Shown here one piece after another: positions 32,939 through 46,279 of a DNA stretch of 64,000 nucleotides. Each line of letters starts with the position of its first letter. The first letter of the stretch is position 1. The DNA is taken from the NCBI GenBank assembly GCA_035772405.1, contig JAYKKM010000415.1, forward strand, positions 1,960,501 through 2,024,500, read 5' to 3'. Below the pieces are notes generated by a model that worked only from the letters and a program-made list of their open reading frames with translations, was not told where the DNA came from and did no database searches. The stretch is from Chrysogorgia sp. JL179-B06 (Eukaryota; Cnidaria; Anthozoa; Scleralcyonacea; Chrysogorgiidae). The position numbers and the translations under genes are program-made.

Positions 32939-35900
32939 ATGTTTCATTATCCACAACGAAACTCGAAGACTGGACGTGTTGTTCCAAAAGATGTAAGCAC
33001 TGTTAAAGTCTAATTATGTCAGCGTTGTGTTGTCAAGGAGCTGAGGTCAATGTTGTCAGGTATTTTTATAGTCGTTTCGTCCCCCAGCCTTTTCATCTCC
33101 AACGAAGAATATTTCATTCACAACGTGTAATCAACCTTACTCCTACCCCTAATCCTCTGCATAGAGTTTGATCCTTTAAAAGGTGCATTTACACACTGAC
33201 AAAAATATGCAACAAAATCGCATCACGGTAAAAGACTTATAATTTATGCGACATGTGACTTGCATGGTGACACCATGGACACAAGAAAGTTGAATGATTT
33301 CTCCAACAATCACATGTTACATAAATAAACCTATATACAAAATACAATTTTGTTCTACATCATATGTTTTGTTTCATCATGTAAACCCTTTACTCTCGCT
33401 AGTATCAACATATAAATTATTTTTATTGGTCTCCAAGTATTTATTATGCATCAGTCAATTCCAGCTGCGACCATCCCCCCCCCCGGGACAGTGTGGGGCA
33501 TTTCCACGCTTACTTGTCCCCACGGCCGGGCATTTGCAGCTGCGTGTTCACGCGGGGGCCGGGCATTTGTCAATATCGTATTACCCCCCGGCATTTGTCG
33601 CTCATGGAGAAAAGACCGCGGCCACGAGTTTCCTTTGTCGTATATGCCAGAATGGACGACTTTATCTGCAAGGACAAGAGCTTATATTATTGTTGAATGT
33701 TGGTTTTCAAGTGTGAATCAATGTTTAAGAATTTCCTTCAGTCCATATTATATATATTGTATTTACAATGAAAAACTTTCTGCAATAAAAGCAAGTGTGT
33801 TACAGCCTTTCGTCGATGTTTTCATCTGAAGTGAACACGATAGTTTTCCTTGTTTTTTTTTAAAAAAATCCCCCAAAGAACAATGAACAGAGGTATAAAT
33901 ATAAATTGTTAAAACGCATGTAATTAATTTAGTACATTCTTTGAAATTGACTAATTTGTCAGCCCGGGGGTGGGGCATTTGTTTTGCTTTTCCGTCCCAA
34001 GGGTGGGGCATTGCTCCTTCTTTTTTGCCCTATCCCCGGGCATTTGCATGAAAAAAATGAAAATTTACCAATGCCCGGGGGTTGTCCGGGGGGGGATGGT
34101 CGCAGCTGGAATTGACTGATGCATTATAGTACTAGTTGGGAGAAGTTGTTTTAAAAACAGGTCTGAGTTCCAATATTTTGGCAGTACACCAACCATTTTA
34201 GATATTTGATTTGTATTTCTACACTGCCTACACAGCACAACACGTTTTATTACTCACAGGTCTGAGTTTATCTTTGGCAATCATTTCCTTTATTCTCATT
34301 ACTCCTATACTTGGTTAACTATTGATATTACTAGGAGTTCTTATCAGAAGTGAAATGCTGCCTCAGAACATACACAGGAGCAGTGGGAATTTTAGAAGGG
34401 AATTCACGTTCGTTTGTTTGATTTGAAATATGACCGCTCGACTGCCAGATAAGTCATTCAATTTAGAAATATTACAAACGTGAAGTTCGATTTGACAAAA
34501 GTGTCCCATGAATGGAAAATTTATAACTTCGCGAAAAAACTGAACAAATAAATATCTCGACAACGGGCAATTTACACAAGTCGAGATTTCGTTGACTATA
34601 CATAGTTCCACAAAGAGGTTTGGGCATGAGACACAGAACTCAAGTCAAGATTAGTGTGGCAGCAATTAGGAGAAGATAGGTATTGATTACTCCTGGGGCA
34701 TAAAGTTTCAATGTCATAGATTAGACTGTTTACAAATACAATTTAATTGCATGTCACATGTTTTTGTTGCATTGTGTAAATTAACACATCTTAATAATGC
34801 ACAACAATTGTAACTCTGAGTAGTGAAATAATTTAATGAGATTCTACATTGTTGAATACCTCATTCACAGGGCCTTATCACTGCTCTGCCCCTGGGGGAG
34901 CAGAGATAAGGCCCTGGGAACTAGGTTGCATTTTTTATTAAAATACTTTGTGGTTCCCACGGGTTATGCATTGTACTATCCTTGCTGTTTCTGCCAAGGG
35001 ATGGGGAGTGGAGTTTGATAATGGATTATGGGGTGAAAGATAGTGTCAAACAGGGTCTTAGCCAGCCAGCCGTGTTTTGGACGGCCAGTTTCGATTTAAG
35101 CCAGCCAGTTGATAATGACGGCTTTTGGACGGCTATTTACTATTTTGACACTTAATTGGACGGCGAAGTCGGCCAGTAAGAAATCTAAAGGACACCTTTC
35201 GCTACTCTAGTATTTTTGGTAGCTTTATTAAGTCAAATCGACCATCAGCGAAACATATCATGCACAAAACATGTATTTCGACTGTTGACGAGTAGCGACG
35301 ATTCGTCAAATATCCGTACTATTTGTTGGCTATTTGCACTATTCGTCGATTATTCGCACGTTTTGTCGACTATTTTACGTTAGGTGTTTTACTAACCGTA
35401 TATGATAACTTCCAAAATATTACAATTTTAGCCTTTAGAATACCCCTTGACAGGGGGATTCCCGGCAAATATGCAACTCCCCCCGTCCAGGTGTATTCTG
35501 GCCCGCGATGGCCAATTTGGACACCAAAGACAAGTTAATACCAGACAGTGCTAAAGTGCAGTGCCCTGTGGCGTTCGTTAAAAATGTTGCGTCAAAAATG
35601 TCGCTCACTATTGATTCCTTACAAACGAACGAAATCACACACAGAATAATAAGCATACATGAAGTAGATGCTTGCTATTGATTCAGAACAAAATCACACA
35701 CGGAATAATAGGCATACATGAAGGAGATGCTTGCTATTGATTCAGAACAAAATCACACAGAATAATAGGCATACATGAAGGAGATGCTTGCTATTGATTC
35801 AGAACAAAATCACACACGGAATAGTAGGCATACATGAAGGAGATGCTTGGTATTGATTACGAACAAAATCACACACAGAATAATAGGCATACATGAAGGA

Positions 35901-38900
35901 GATGCTTGCTATTGATTCAGAACCAACTCACACATGGAATAATAGGCATACATGAAGGAGATGCTTGCTATTGATTCAGAACAAAATCACACACAGAATA
36001 ATAGGCATACATGAAGGAGATGCTTGCTATTGATTCTGAACGAACTCACACACGGAATAATAGGCATACATGAAGGAGATGCTTGCTATTGATTCCGAAC
36101 AAAATCACACACAGAATAATAGGCATACATGAAGGAGATATGCTTGCTATTGATTCCGAACGAACTCACACACGGAATATAAAGCATTGCCAACTTGGCA
36201 GGGGGCACCGCAATTCATTAAATAATCTGTTAATTATTAATAAAATAAAACACTGGTGAACAGTGTACATAGTGTTGTTTTTGTTTTCATTGTGTATTTT
36301 CTCTTTAGTCTTCCAACCTTGGTCTTCATTATAGTCTCCAAGCTCAAGCCAGTACTGTTAATGAAAGACCAACTGTAAGACAGGTACATTGGGCAAAAAT
36401 AATTAAATATGCATGTATATAGATTGCAAAAATGATATTAAATTCATTTTCTTTTTATTTTCATGATTTTTCTCACTTAATATTTGCTGATCTGCTGTCT
36501 GTGTTGGCCCTTCAATTACAACTACAATATTTCCTCACTCTCAATTAACTCTTTGTGTCACTTTCCTGAGCACCTATCTTCTAATAATAATATATAAGAT
36601 TTAAGTATTCCATCCATCTTTGCTTCTTCAAGTTTTATTGCAGATGAAGCAATCATAATTATGGCTATAATTAAAGTTAACTTTGTTGTTAGGGTTCTGG
36701 AGACAAGACTACTCAGGACAATGATTTCCTAATGATGCCATCTGTTTCAAACCCAGTCATAACTCCATCAACAAGATTTCGATTTTCACCTGGAGCTGAA
36801 ATTGAGCTTAGAAACCAGACGTCAGCCAGCATACGTAAGTGAACTTGACTTTGATTGATGACCTGTATATCCAATAGCTTTAGGGTTGTATTTTGCCTGA
36901 TCTTTTTATTTTTGATGATTATAAACAAACTAGTGTCTTATGACAGAAGCAATCTTACATGACATCATTTGTGTCTCTGTACTCTGAGATAAAATGAGGC
37001 TTGATGAATCAGTGCTTGCATAAGACAGTTGATATTTTATAATGTACATCAGTACTATAATGTAACAATTAGACAACTCGTCCTCATTGTCCATGAGCGA
37101 ATAGTCAACAAAGGTGAAGCCTGAGTTGACTATTCACTCATATAGACAATGAGGACGAGTTGTCTAATTGTTTTAGTAGAAACAAATTAGTGGACTATTA
37201 CAAATCCTGCATTCTCAAAAAATTATCCAAAAACCCATTGGAAACCTCACCTCTTTTCTGCAATTGTTTTGAGCATGTTTCACCATCATGGTCTATCACA
37301 AATAGACAATGGTTGAGCAGCCAATCAGAATGCAGCATTTGTAATGGACCATGGTCAGTTTCTACTAAGGTGAAATAGACCATTAAATTGTTATAATTGA
37401 GCAGGATGATGTAAACTTTATAATTGTCAGGAGCTCTGACTAATGATTAGTACTCTTCAGCTACACACATTGAGCTGTGACTGTTTTGCTGATAAGATCT
37501 GACTGCTTGCCATTATAAAACTATGAACTATTCTTTAAGTTGTTATCATTAAGTTCAAACTATTTTAATGATAATTTCTTGATTTTCAGAGACTGCTCGT
37601 TCTGCTCCAGATGCTTCAGAATTCAGAAGACAACAACAAAACTCACAAACATTTCATGAACTTAACAAAGTTCAACGTCAGATTCTCCATCCTGTTCCTG
37701 CATCCATGACCAATAGCTTTGGTTTAGCTGCAAATTTAAAACAAAGTAAAGAAGCTTTTGTTAAGTTACCAGGAAGAAATGATACAGTCAGAAGTCAAGA
37801 TAAACAACTTAATGATGCTCATCTACCAGGTAGAAAATTAAGGCTAATTTAGACTAGCTAACAGCATGAGAAAGGTGCTCCATCACTTATCCTCTCTGTA
37901 AGGTGTACCTAAACCTTTTCACTAACTATCCTTTATGACCTTTAAAAATTATAATCTTCAACTCATTTGCTTTGTGCAAAGAAGAAGCAATATCACAGTG
38001 TTGTTTAGCCTACATTTAAGATAAACAGTCACAGTGTTTATGCTAATGTGTGTAGCAGGTGCCCTTGTATTACATTGAATTAAAGATTGTGCTGAAAATT
38101 CGTTAAATAGAAATAATATTTGGTTTCAGTCTGGCCTGTTGTTAAGTGATTATATCTAAGACTGAGTTAATCAATTTTAAACATTAGGCAATGTATAGCT
38201 TTAAGTATTAAGTATAGGCAGCTGTCTATACTTAAATATACTTATGCATATACTTAAATAAATAATGATGTCCAAAACTGGATTATAAAATAATCAACAA
38301 CTCTATGCAGTTCAGTGAAAAATGTATAGAGTTATATGAGATATTGTGTACTTTGTTTGTGATTGCCTAACTAATCTTTTACTAAACTGTGATATGCAAC
38401 TAAAAGACAAGAATTGTAAAACAACATGTCAAGTCTTCCATCTATCCATTCTAGTCAAACTGTAGCAAAAGTCGATTTAGCCCTTGGTATGGTGTGCCTT
38501 ATACAATATCATCAGACATAGTTTGATGCTACTCTGGCTTTAAATAGGGATCCTAACTTTACAACGATCACCCCTGATGAAGACGCTAGATTGCAGTGTC
38601 GAAACGTTGGGTAACTTTTAAAGTTACGTTCAAAAAACTTTTTAAACCCAGATTGAGTCAAAATCATCTGGTTGCACTAGGAAATTATTTATTGATATCA
38701 TGTAATATTTTAAAATTATTTTATATAGGTTTTGCAAATGTCAGTTATAGTTTTAATTTGATATCATCACTTCTTTGCTTAATATATTTTCATGATTGTG
38801 TATCAAACTTGGAGAACTGAGTCTGTCCTGTATATATCTAGGTGATTGTGTGATATTCACAGAGTCCTCTGTCTCGCCTGGTGTGCCTGTTGTCTACAGA

Positions 38901-41900
38901 CTTCCTGAAGACCGTCATGCAAATCCTGATCGTCTTAACCTCGACAGGTAATTCCTTATTTGAATAGTTTTATAGTAGCTGGTGTTTATACATGTATTTA
39001 AATAATATTCTTTGTCAATGTAAGTTTCCTGAAAAAACGGAGAACCTCTACAGTAGCTGTGACATCACACATGTAACAACATTTTAATTTTCTTGTTTGA
39101 AGAATGCTATGCTGTTGTGGGATAATTTTCTTTTTCACTGTCGGGCACTGATAAAAGGCGTTGTCTTTTGAAAGTACAAACACTCTCTGACAAAGGGCCT
39201 TCGCTCGAAATGTTAGACTACTTACACGCTATTTCAGCAGTACACCAACCTTTTTAGATATTTGAATGCACTAACACTAAGGAGACCTACGATTATTCTC
39301 ATTTTATATTTTCAGGAGAAAGTTGACTGTATGTCCAATTCTTGAAGGTGAAGACAATGTCAGACTGTTAAACTTTCAACATAATTTAATTACCAAAATC
39401 GAAAATCTATCTCAGCTGAAGAGGTTGATTTTTCTTGATTTCTACGATAATCAATTGGAATATATTTCTGGATTGTCATCACTGAGGTCTCTTAGAGTTC
39501 TTATGTTGGGCAAGAACAGGTAATGCAAAAATTATTTATAGTTCTTGATGAAAATGTAACACATAACGTTTGGTGATATATAACTATTAAGACGGTACTA
39601 GTTTTGCTAAGAAGATTCCGGTGGGGGAGATATTCAGAATGCAAAACACAACTAGCTACAGTATATTAGGAGAAGCCGTTCTACATGTTGTAACCAATAA
39701 ATTTTGTACCCAATAAGTCCTTGGATTGTAAGCCACCCCAAAACAACAAAGATCCTAACCCCGCCTAACAATTCTTTCTGCAAATCTTCATTCTGCAAAT
39801 CACCCCTGCCTAGAAGATTCTCTAATCAAGTTACATGGACTGAAATGCACATTACGTAGCTTTATAACTGGCTATAACCATCTTCTTCCAGATAAGATAC
39901 TCTGATGATAAATAATCTTTAACCTTTAAATTTTTTTATGACTATATATAGAATAAGAAATATAGAAAAGTTAGATGCATTAACTAAACTTGATGTGTTA
40001 GATCTCCATGGTAACAAGGTAGGCTCATGGTTCTTTTAATAAATAAGAATGCTGCTAAGTTCTAAAAATAACTGGATATTATATTTAAATAAGAGAAATA
40101 AGTGATCTTCAAGATGTCGAAAAAAGTAAAAATACCTTTTTTTTGTGTTTCCATTTTGACGGTATTTCGGATAATGTCTGACTTGAAAAATAGAGTATTT
40201 TTGACATATTGAAGTTCTCTTAATATGTTTCATTAATTACTTTATGTCTCTTTACTTTTGACTGTTGTTCTTTTCAGATATCTCAGATTACTAATTTGAA
40301 CCATCTGTCTGAACTGAGAGTTTTGAATCTTGCTGGCAATGACATTGTAAATGTTAATAACCTGGATGGTATGCAATCACTTGCTGAACTCAATTTGAGA
40401 AGAAATAAGATAGTTACAGTTGTAAGTTAATGATATTTATATGATTAGTCGGTTAAATCAAATAAAAATTATCAAAAGAACTCTGTTTTCATCATAAAAC
40501 ATTGCAATTTCATAATGTAAGAGATGAGTATGAGAAACATTGCATTGGTGATGAAAACATTTTTAGTATTTTTCGTATTGCATACTAATTCAACTATCAT
40601 CTGGTTTTTTTAGACGGACATTAGCCATCTTGTCAATCTTCAAAGACTTTTTTTAAGTTTTAACTGTATTCGAAGGTAAATACTCTGTATATTGAAGAAC
40701 TTAAATGTTGCAATTACTCATGTATAGCGAAATAGAAGTATGATAATACTTTCTTTAATTTTCTTTGATTTTATCCTTTTTCAGTTTTGATGATATAAGC
40801 TGTCTTTCACAGTCTCCTGTACTAACTGAATTGACATTGGATGGAAATCCTTTAGCTTTGGAAACGTCTTATAAACATAATGTGTTAAGAAATATCCCAA
40901 GTCTTCGACAGTTTGACATGAAAAGAATAAGCGTACGTTGTTGCATGTATTTTTATTGCTTCTTTTCATGTTACATTATTTTGTTTGTTTCAGCCCACAT
41001 GGCCTTCGTAACGTCGTTGTCTTTTTAATCTCAAGGGATTGGTTGAAAACGATTTATATTTGTTAATATCTACAATAGATAGATAACACTTTTATTTAAA
41101 ACCAGTAGTTCCTTGCGGATAATCCAAATATGTTCTTGTTATCAAAACAGTGTACTATACAGCCAAGTGATAAATACAGCCATTAATAGTCCCAACAGTT
41201 TGTGAATATGAAGCAAATTACTTTGTCTTGTAATACAGAGGGAGCGTTAGCACGATAACGATTGTCTTTTATGAAAATAAATTCAACGTTTGTTAGTGCC
41301 AATGACATTGTTATTTTATTAACCATACTAAGGAAGAAGAGAAAAGAGTTGCAAACGTAATTTCCAAAAAAGAAGATGAGAAGAAGAGAGAACATGGAAG
41401 AATTAATCACCTGAAGGTAAAATGTGTTTATTACAAGTTGTGGAGAATTATGAAATTGCTTTGTCACAAAACATAGTTTTTTTAACAATTAAGGAAAAGA
41501 AAAAAATTGCGATCAACAATGCTCAGAGACGGTGGGAGAAGATTCATATTAGTACTGCTGGTGGTGAAAGGTTGGTGAAACTTTGTGATTTTTGTACTTC
41601 AAATTGGAAGAGAAATCAACCCTGAGTTCTGAGCGAGTCAGTGACTTTTTTACATAACGTGAACACAATCTCTTGAATTTCAACAATTTTGTTTGCGATG
41701 TTACCTTGATTATTTTTATTGTTGCATGTAGTAATATAATCACAAGATCTGAAGCTTCTTTACCAAAAACAGTAACGGCTGAAACATTTGCACAATCTGA
41801 AAATGTTCTCTCTCTCTATTCTACATCATCTGGTGATCAGTAAGTTGGTCATTTTGTTTTCTTTCTGTTTGTATAAGAAATATATCGCACAATCCTAACA

Positions 41901-44317
41901 ATTGGATATGAAAAGGAGAAATAAGAGAACTTCTATGTGTTGAAAAATACTAAAGTAAAAGAGTACTTATAGTGTCATTCTCCATCTGACCTGAAGGACC
42001 GACATCGTCTGAAACGTCGTCCATGAATATACGTAAGTACTCTTACTTTAGTATTTTTCAACACATTGAAGTTCTCTTATTTCTCCTTTTCATATTATAT
42101 CCAGTTCTTTTGAGAACTTAATAGCTTTCATATTTATTCTTCAATCTTAACAATTGCCATGCTAGAAGAAGCTTGATACTTTCATTAGAAATGGGACTTC
42201 CTATATCTGTTTTCAGACTTGAAGGCAGCTCTGACTTAACTATTTGTCACTTGGCTGAACTAGAGGGTGAAACTTTGTTTCTATATGGTCCTGGGTCACT
42301 GGATGCACTCGGATAGAAACTGGGGTCAGGAAGCTGTCAACACTGTTACCACTATTACTTTTAAATTCATTGACTATGATAACATAGTACCACATTTGAG
42401 AAAACTTCATGCAAAATTTCCAGTTATGCAGGTACTGCCTTGTTAGAGCTACTTAATTCATCCTCTTATTTACAATGTATAACTATTCCTTTGATAAAAA
42501 CATAATTTTCAGATTTAAATTCCGTCAGCGTCGGCGATTGATTTTTTGAGTCATTAGATATGTACGCATTGCGTACCTATTTTTAACATATATAGGTGTA
42601 AATTAGCCTAGTTTCTAGGCCTATATATAGGTGTAAATTAGCCTAGTTTCTACGCCATGAAATTGGCCGCGCAGTATGTTTGGGTTCTAGGGAATAATTT
42701 CGGCACTGGAAGGCCTAATGATACTAAGCTAGGTGTAAATGAGTATTCTAAATTATCTAGACGAAAATAGAAGATGTTTCTACATACAATTTTGTATGAT
42801 ACTCATATCGGATTATACTAATTAATTTTTAATCTTTTAGAAACTGGTTTTTTCAAGTACAAATATCAATAGTTTACAGCAAATCAATGCATTGGCTATA
42901 ATAAAGCATTTAGAATGTTTATCCATCAAAGACAGAAATCCTGTAACATCTTTTAAACTGTGGAAACCATACGTTTTGTTCAGACTGGCTCATTTGTCTT
43001 TAAGACAGTTAAATGATGTTCAGGTATGATATATAGCACTATATATATGCATGGGACTACTATGGGGGGGGGGGGTGGCTGGTGGTTAAAGGGATAGGGA
43101 GGGTTAGTGAGGAAAGATAGGAAACGAAGATGACAAAAATAATTAAGCATATAGTTATTAATTTAAGTGTTTACATGACTGTTATTTTTAGGTGACTGCA
43201 GAAGACATTGTAAAGGCAGAAAAATTATTTGGTTCACTGTCTCATGTTACAACCTCTTATTTACCTCAATCTCGTCTTTTGTCCTTACTTAGGGATACTA
43301 GGTAAGACGAAGAAAAACTTTGAATATTGAAAATATGAAACTACTCATTGATTTCTTATATCGAGTCTCTCTGAGAAACATCCCATTGGTAACTTTGGCT
43401 AAGTCTGATAATTTCAGTTTCGTAACTATTTATAACGCTCTCTATTTATCAATGTATTACTGCACATACCTTGGTACTATTCTTAGAAATATCTTAATTG
43501 TTCATTTTCTAGGAAGCCACAAAACTTTGATTCCGAGAAAGTGAAGAGAGCTGATGGAAAGCACGAGAGGCAATGAAAATTTGAAATAAACTAGAAATGA
43601 TTATACAAAATAAGGCTGTAAGGCAGAACAAAACTAACGAAGTTGGGGGTTTGCGACGTGTTCTGTGCTTTGGTACACTATGATAGAAATTTTGGCTATT
43701 TATTCCTTGATAATAAAATACCTCTGAAATGGCTTAAACAAAGTCAAATCTTTCTTAAATTTCTCATCCTGTTCATAAAAACGCATGTAGGGAATACTAC
43801 GTAATTTTTGTCCCTAGTTTACACCCTGAAAAGTGATTTGTGTAGTAAAGTTAACACTTTGGAAAACGTTTTAAAAAATAAAGTTAAATAAAGTTATTAT
43901 TTTTAGATCATTGTCTAACGAGGGACTTGGACGAGCTGGACTTCAATATCGATCTTCAGACAAGAAGGTGAGAAAGGTTTATGTTTTCAATCGTGATACT
44001 TAGGCAGTGTTATAGAAGACGAATAAAAAATAAAACTACTGGTTGATTTTTGAAAATTACAATGAATCTCTGATCACAAAAATGCTGTTCAAATGTATTC
44101 AATTATTTTCTAGGAATCCAACGTCCGTAAGGATTTCTCAGATTGTTATGTCATAGAAGTGTTGAAAACTTGTGTTCGTATACATCATGACAATAAGAAG
44201 TTAGAAACATTATGGCCTAAATTCCTGTCGGATATGGTGCTAGAATATGTTGAAGATATGGCAGATCTTGATACGTTTATGCAAAAAAGCTTAGAAAAAG
44301 TTAAAACCGGTATATGA
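32939..44317 (+). CDS. LRRC49: Leucine-rich repeat protein 49, tubulin polyglutamylase complex subunit
   Basis: Nineteen exons: 32939-32992, 36309-36383, 36693-36834, 37590-37829, 38842-38947, 39316-39519, 39952-40018, 40278-40421, 40614-40675, 40785-40932, 41333-41416, 41494-41570, 41732-41839, 42217-42431, 42841-43023, 43192-43301, 43513-43569, 43907-43967, 44114-44317. About 780 codons (human about 686). Central LRRs (residues about 215-400) include LLNFQHNLITKIENL, LIFLDFYDNQLEYISGL, VLDLHGNKISQI and LNLAGNDI; a charged helix (EEEKRVANVISKKEDEKKRE) follows. C-terminal blocks such as GETLFLYGPGSLDAL and LWKPYVLFRL match LRRC49, a subunit of the tubulin polyglutamylase complex at centrioles and cilia. 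Exon 14 needs a one-base shift (TAG at 42314-42316). Exon 17 uses a GC donor. Exon 1 is chosen by phase and similarity across a 3.3-kb intron. Confidence 0.87.
33448..34122. mobile_element. MITE in LRRC49 intron 1 with 5-bp target duplication
   Basis: Inverted ends GCATCAGTCAATTCCAGCTG, then CGACCATCCCCCC, match CCCCCCATGGTCG-type sequence and CAGCTGGAATTGACTGATGC at the right. ATTAT sits directly outside both ends (33443-33447 and 34123-34127). The interior repeats GGGGCATTTG and its complement and gives chance Pro/Arg-rich open frames on the plus strand. Superfamily unknown. Confidence 0.7.
34866..34916. repeat. Short GC-rich hairpin
   Basis: CAGGGCCTTATC, CTGCTC, GAGCAG and GATAAGGCCCTG pair with a loop of about 10 nt, in LRRC49 intron 1. 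A degenerate GGACGG / CCAGCCAG repeat follows at about 35060-35175. Confidence 0.6.
35607..36180. repeat. 59-bp tandem repeat, about ten copies, in LRRC49 intron 1
   Basis: The unit includes AATCACACACGGAATAATAG, then GCATACATGAAGGAGATGCT and TGCTATTGATTCAGAAC. Copies differ mainly by A/C changes at fixed sites (ACACAGAAT against ACACGGAAT; AACAAAAT against AACGAACT). It ends about 130 bp before exon 2. Confidence 0.9.
37065..37175. repeat. Hairpin MITE in LRRC49 intron 3
   Basis: ACAATTAGACAACTCGTCCT, then CATTGTC and TGAGCGAATAGTCAA, is mirrored by TTGACTATTCACTCA, GACAATG and AGGACGAGTTGTCTAATTGT. Arms about 45 bp. A second, weaker inverted pair follows at about 37190-37400. Confidence 0.75.
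41905..42095. repeat. Hairpin element with ribozyme-like core in LRRC49 intron 13
   Basis: ATATGAAAAGGAGAAATAAG, then AGAACTTC and TGTGTTGAAAAATACTAAAG, pairs with CTTTAGTATTTTTCAACACA, GAAGTTCTCTTATTTCTCC and TTTTCATAT. Between the arms lies CTGAAGGACCGACATCG, then TCTGAAACGTCG, a short hairpin closed by GAAACG. A related but diverged element (TTGAAGTTCTCTTA end) is present at about 40090-40225 in intron 7. Confidence 0.65.
42586..42656. repeat. Two-copy tandem repeat of about 35 bp
   Basis: TATAGGTGTAAATTAGCCTA, then GTTTCTAGGCC, occurs twice in a row (second copy ends TACGCC), in LRRC49 intron 14. AAATTAGCCTAGTTTCTAG looks like a dispersed-element end. Confidence 0.65.
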
Positions 44318-44380
44318 AAAAAAAGACAAGGAAATGAACAGTTTTCTCATTGGCAACTTCTTGACCGCCATTTCCAGAAA

Positions 44381-44640
44381 TTGCAGGAACCTCTTTACAT
44401 ATTGAATAGTTTTAACACTATAAACCTTGAAAAAACATCATGGCTAATAGAGTGGATATGGTCAGACGCTTGTGCACAAGCATGTAGGGAGATTAAACGA
44501 CTTTTATCATCTTCAGAAGTATTGGTCCTTTACAATCCAAATAAACCTGTGATATTGTCATCGTATGGGTTAGTAGGGGCTGGCGGTCAGGACTGGATTA
44601 ACCCTATTGCAGAAACGGCATGTGTCCCCCACGTGCTGTG
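44381..44640 (+). pseudogene. Ty3/gypsy RT-RNase H junction fragment
   Basis: The frame after LRRC49 reads IWSDACAQACREIKRLLSSS, then EVLVLYNPNKPVIL and SSYGLVGAGG, matching the end of the reverse transcriptase and the start of RNase H in Ty3/gypsy elements. The catalytic Asp expected in the D-A-S motif is not there (SS instead). It begins only about 60 bp past the LRRC49 stop, so LRRC49 transcripts may run into it. No flanking element parts in frame. Confidence 0.65.
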
Positions 44641-45529
44641 AACGTGTGTATAGATATCGCAGTTAACCACACGATCCTGCTCTCGCAATCACACTGTAAC
44701 ATTTTGGGAAGTGTAAAATGGTTACCGAAATTTCGCGGATGACGGCAGGAGTTTATGGGTGATTGCTTTCACAGTTTTTTTAATATTTTGCTGAGAGATT
44801 GTTGGATGCTAGCCTGTCTAGCCTGCTCGAAATGTGATGACCCTGGAGGCGGTCATCTACCCGCACTAAACTTATGTGGACTCCTAAGAACGACCAATAG
44901 CGTACGCATCGCAACTCTCAAATTGAAAAGGAGGCCCTTGACAATAGCGTTCGGGATATATATATGATTAGATTAATTGTGGGTGGTTTGATAATTTCAA
45001 ATCTGTAACGAGATTAAGCTGAATACTGATGAACAAACAGTAAAAGGAATGTTAGCAAAATATGTAAAGTATGATTGTATTAGATATGTTAATTCATAGA
45101 TACTCAAGGGTAGTGTTAGTTACTATCGTGTAGCGAAGGTTGTTTGTGTGAATAAAATAAATGAAAATATACAGTCCCAAAATTGAAACCGGCACAGTAC
45201 GGATAAATCTCCTGACGTACAAGAAGATTTCTGCGACAACTGGTCCTTCGAGCCGGATAGAGAGATAAATGTGTCAGAGGTAGGAAAGAAGAAAACGCGA
45301 GGTGGACACCTGACCGAGTTGACGGGCCAAGCGGCCTAAGTGATTGAGCAGTTCAAAGAGCAACGAATCGAAACAACTAGACGGAGAAATTCTTGTCATC
45401 ATCTGCGACTGCAGTGGTGAAAGTACGAGCGAAACAGATATCAGCGAAGAAATATCAAGAGCAGGGCGTATCCGTGCCAAAGCCCAAAAGATCGTGAATA
45501 CCGGTCAAACGAAGTAGCCTCTTCAATCG
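44641..45529. other. Retroelement-derived spacer, no intact gene
   Basis: Frames are short. A segment near 45310-45400 (LTELTGQAA, then VIEQFKEQRIETTRRR, around an in-frame stop) looks like the N-terminal gag coiled region of a BEL/Pao element. The LTR was not identified. Confidence 0.4.
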
Positions 45530-46260
45530 AGAATCCAACTTTACCACGAACACCCGAAGGGCGAAACTACCAAAACTTGAGCTAAAAAGGTTCCGTGGGA
45601 AAACTTGTCAATGGCAAGAGTTTTGGGACAGCTTTGAGAGTTGCATCGATAAAAACAGTTTGTTGTCCGACGTGGATAAGTTTAGTTATCTTCGAGGGTT
45701 GGTGGAGGATTTGCCTTAACGTCTGCCAACTATAGAGCTACAGTAGAACTTTTGAAAGACCGGTATGGAAAGAAGACAGCAATCCAGAAAGCTCATATTC
45801 AAGAACTACTCAGGATAAAACCAGTGACAGACGAAAAGGACACGACACAACAGGATTGAAACGCATTTCCGAGGGCTAGAAGCACTAAGTGTTTCAAAGG
45901 AAACGTACTCATCGATTGTAGGCTTTTGATAGGAAAGAACTACCATACATGGAATCTGGATGATCTGTTGAGAAAAGAAGTAGACTTGAGAGAAGAGTAC
46001 CACGTCGCCAGCCAGCAGTATACACCGCCGATAGACAAGCAATTGCAAGGAAGACGTCGACCGTGTGTCTCTTACTGACGAAGAACGGTACTGAAAATTG
46101 TGCCTTTTGTCTTGTATCCCATCCCCATGAAGATTGCCGACAAGTAACACAAATAAGCGTAAAGATATTATTAGAAAGTATAGTCATTGTTTTAATTGTT
46201 TAACGAAGGGTCATATGGCCCGTAATTGTGAACGTTTACATTGTAAATTACAACTGGAAA
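45530..46260 (+). pseudogene. BEL/Pao retrotransposon gag remnant
   Basis: Pieces in changing frames: LPKLELKRFRGKTCQWQEFW, DSFESCIDKNSLLSDVDKF and SYLRGLVEDL (about 45567-45717), then ELLKDRYGKKTAIQKAHIQE (about 45750-45810) and FRGLEALSVSKETY. These are the landmarks of the DUF1759-type capsid of BEL/Pao elements. Two zinc-knuckle-like clusters follow: CAFCLVSHPHEDC (about 46100) and CFNCLTKGHMARNC (about 46187-46230). Internal stops and frameshifts show it is dead. The pol part is absent. Confidence 0.75.
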
Positions 46261-46279
46261 ATCCTGCCAAACCTGTCTA

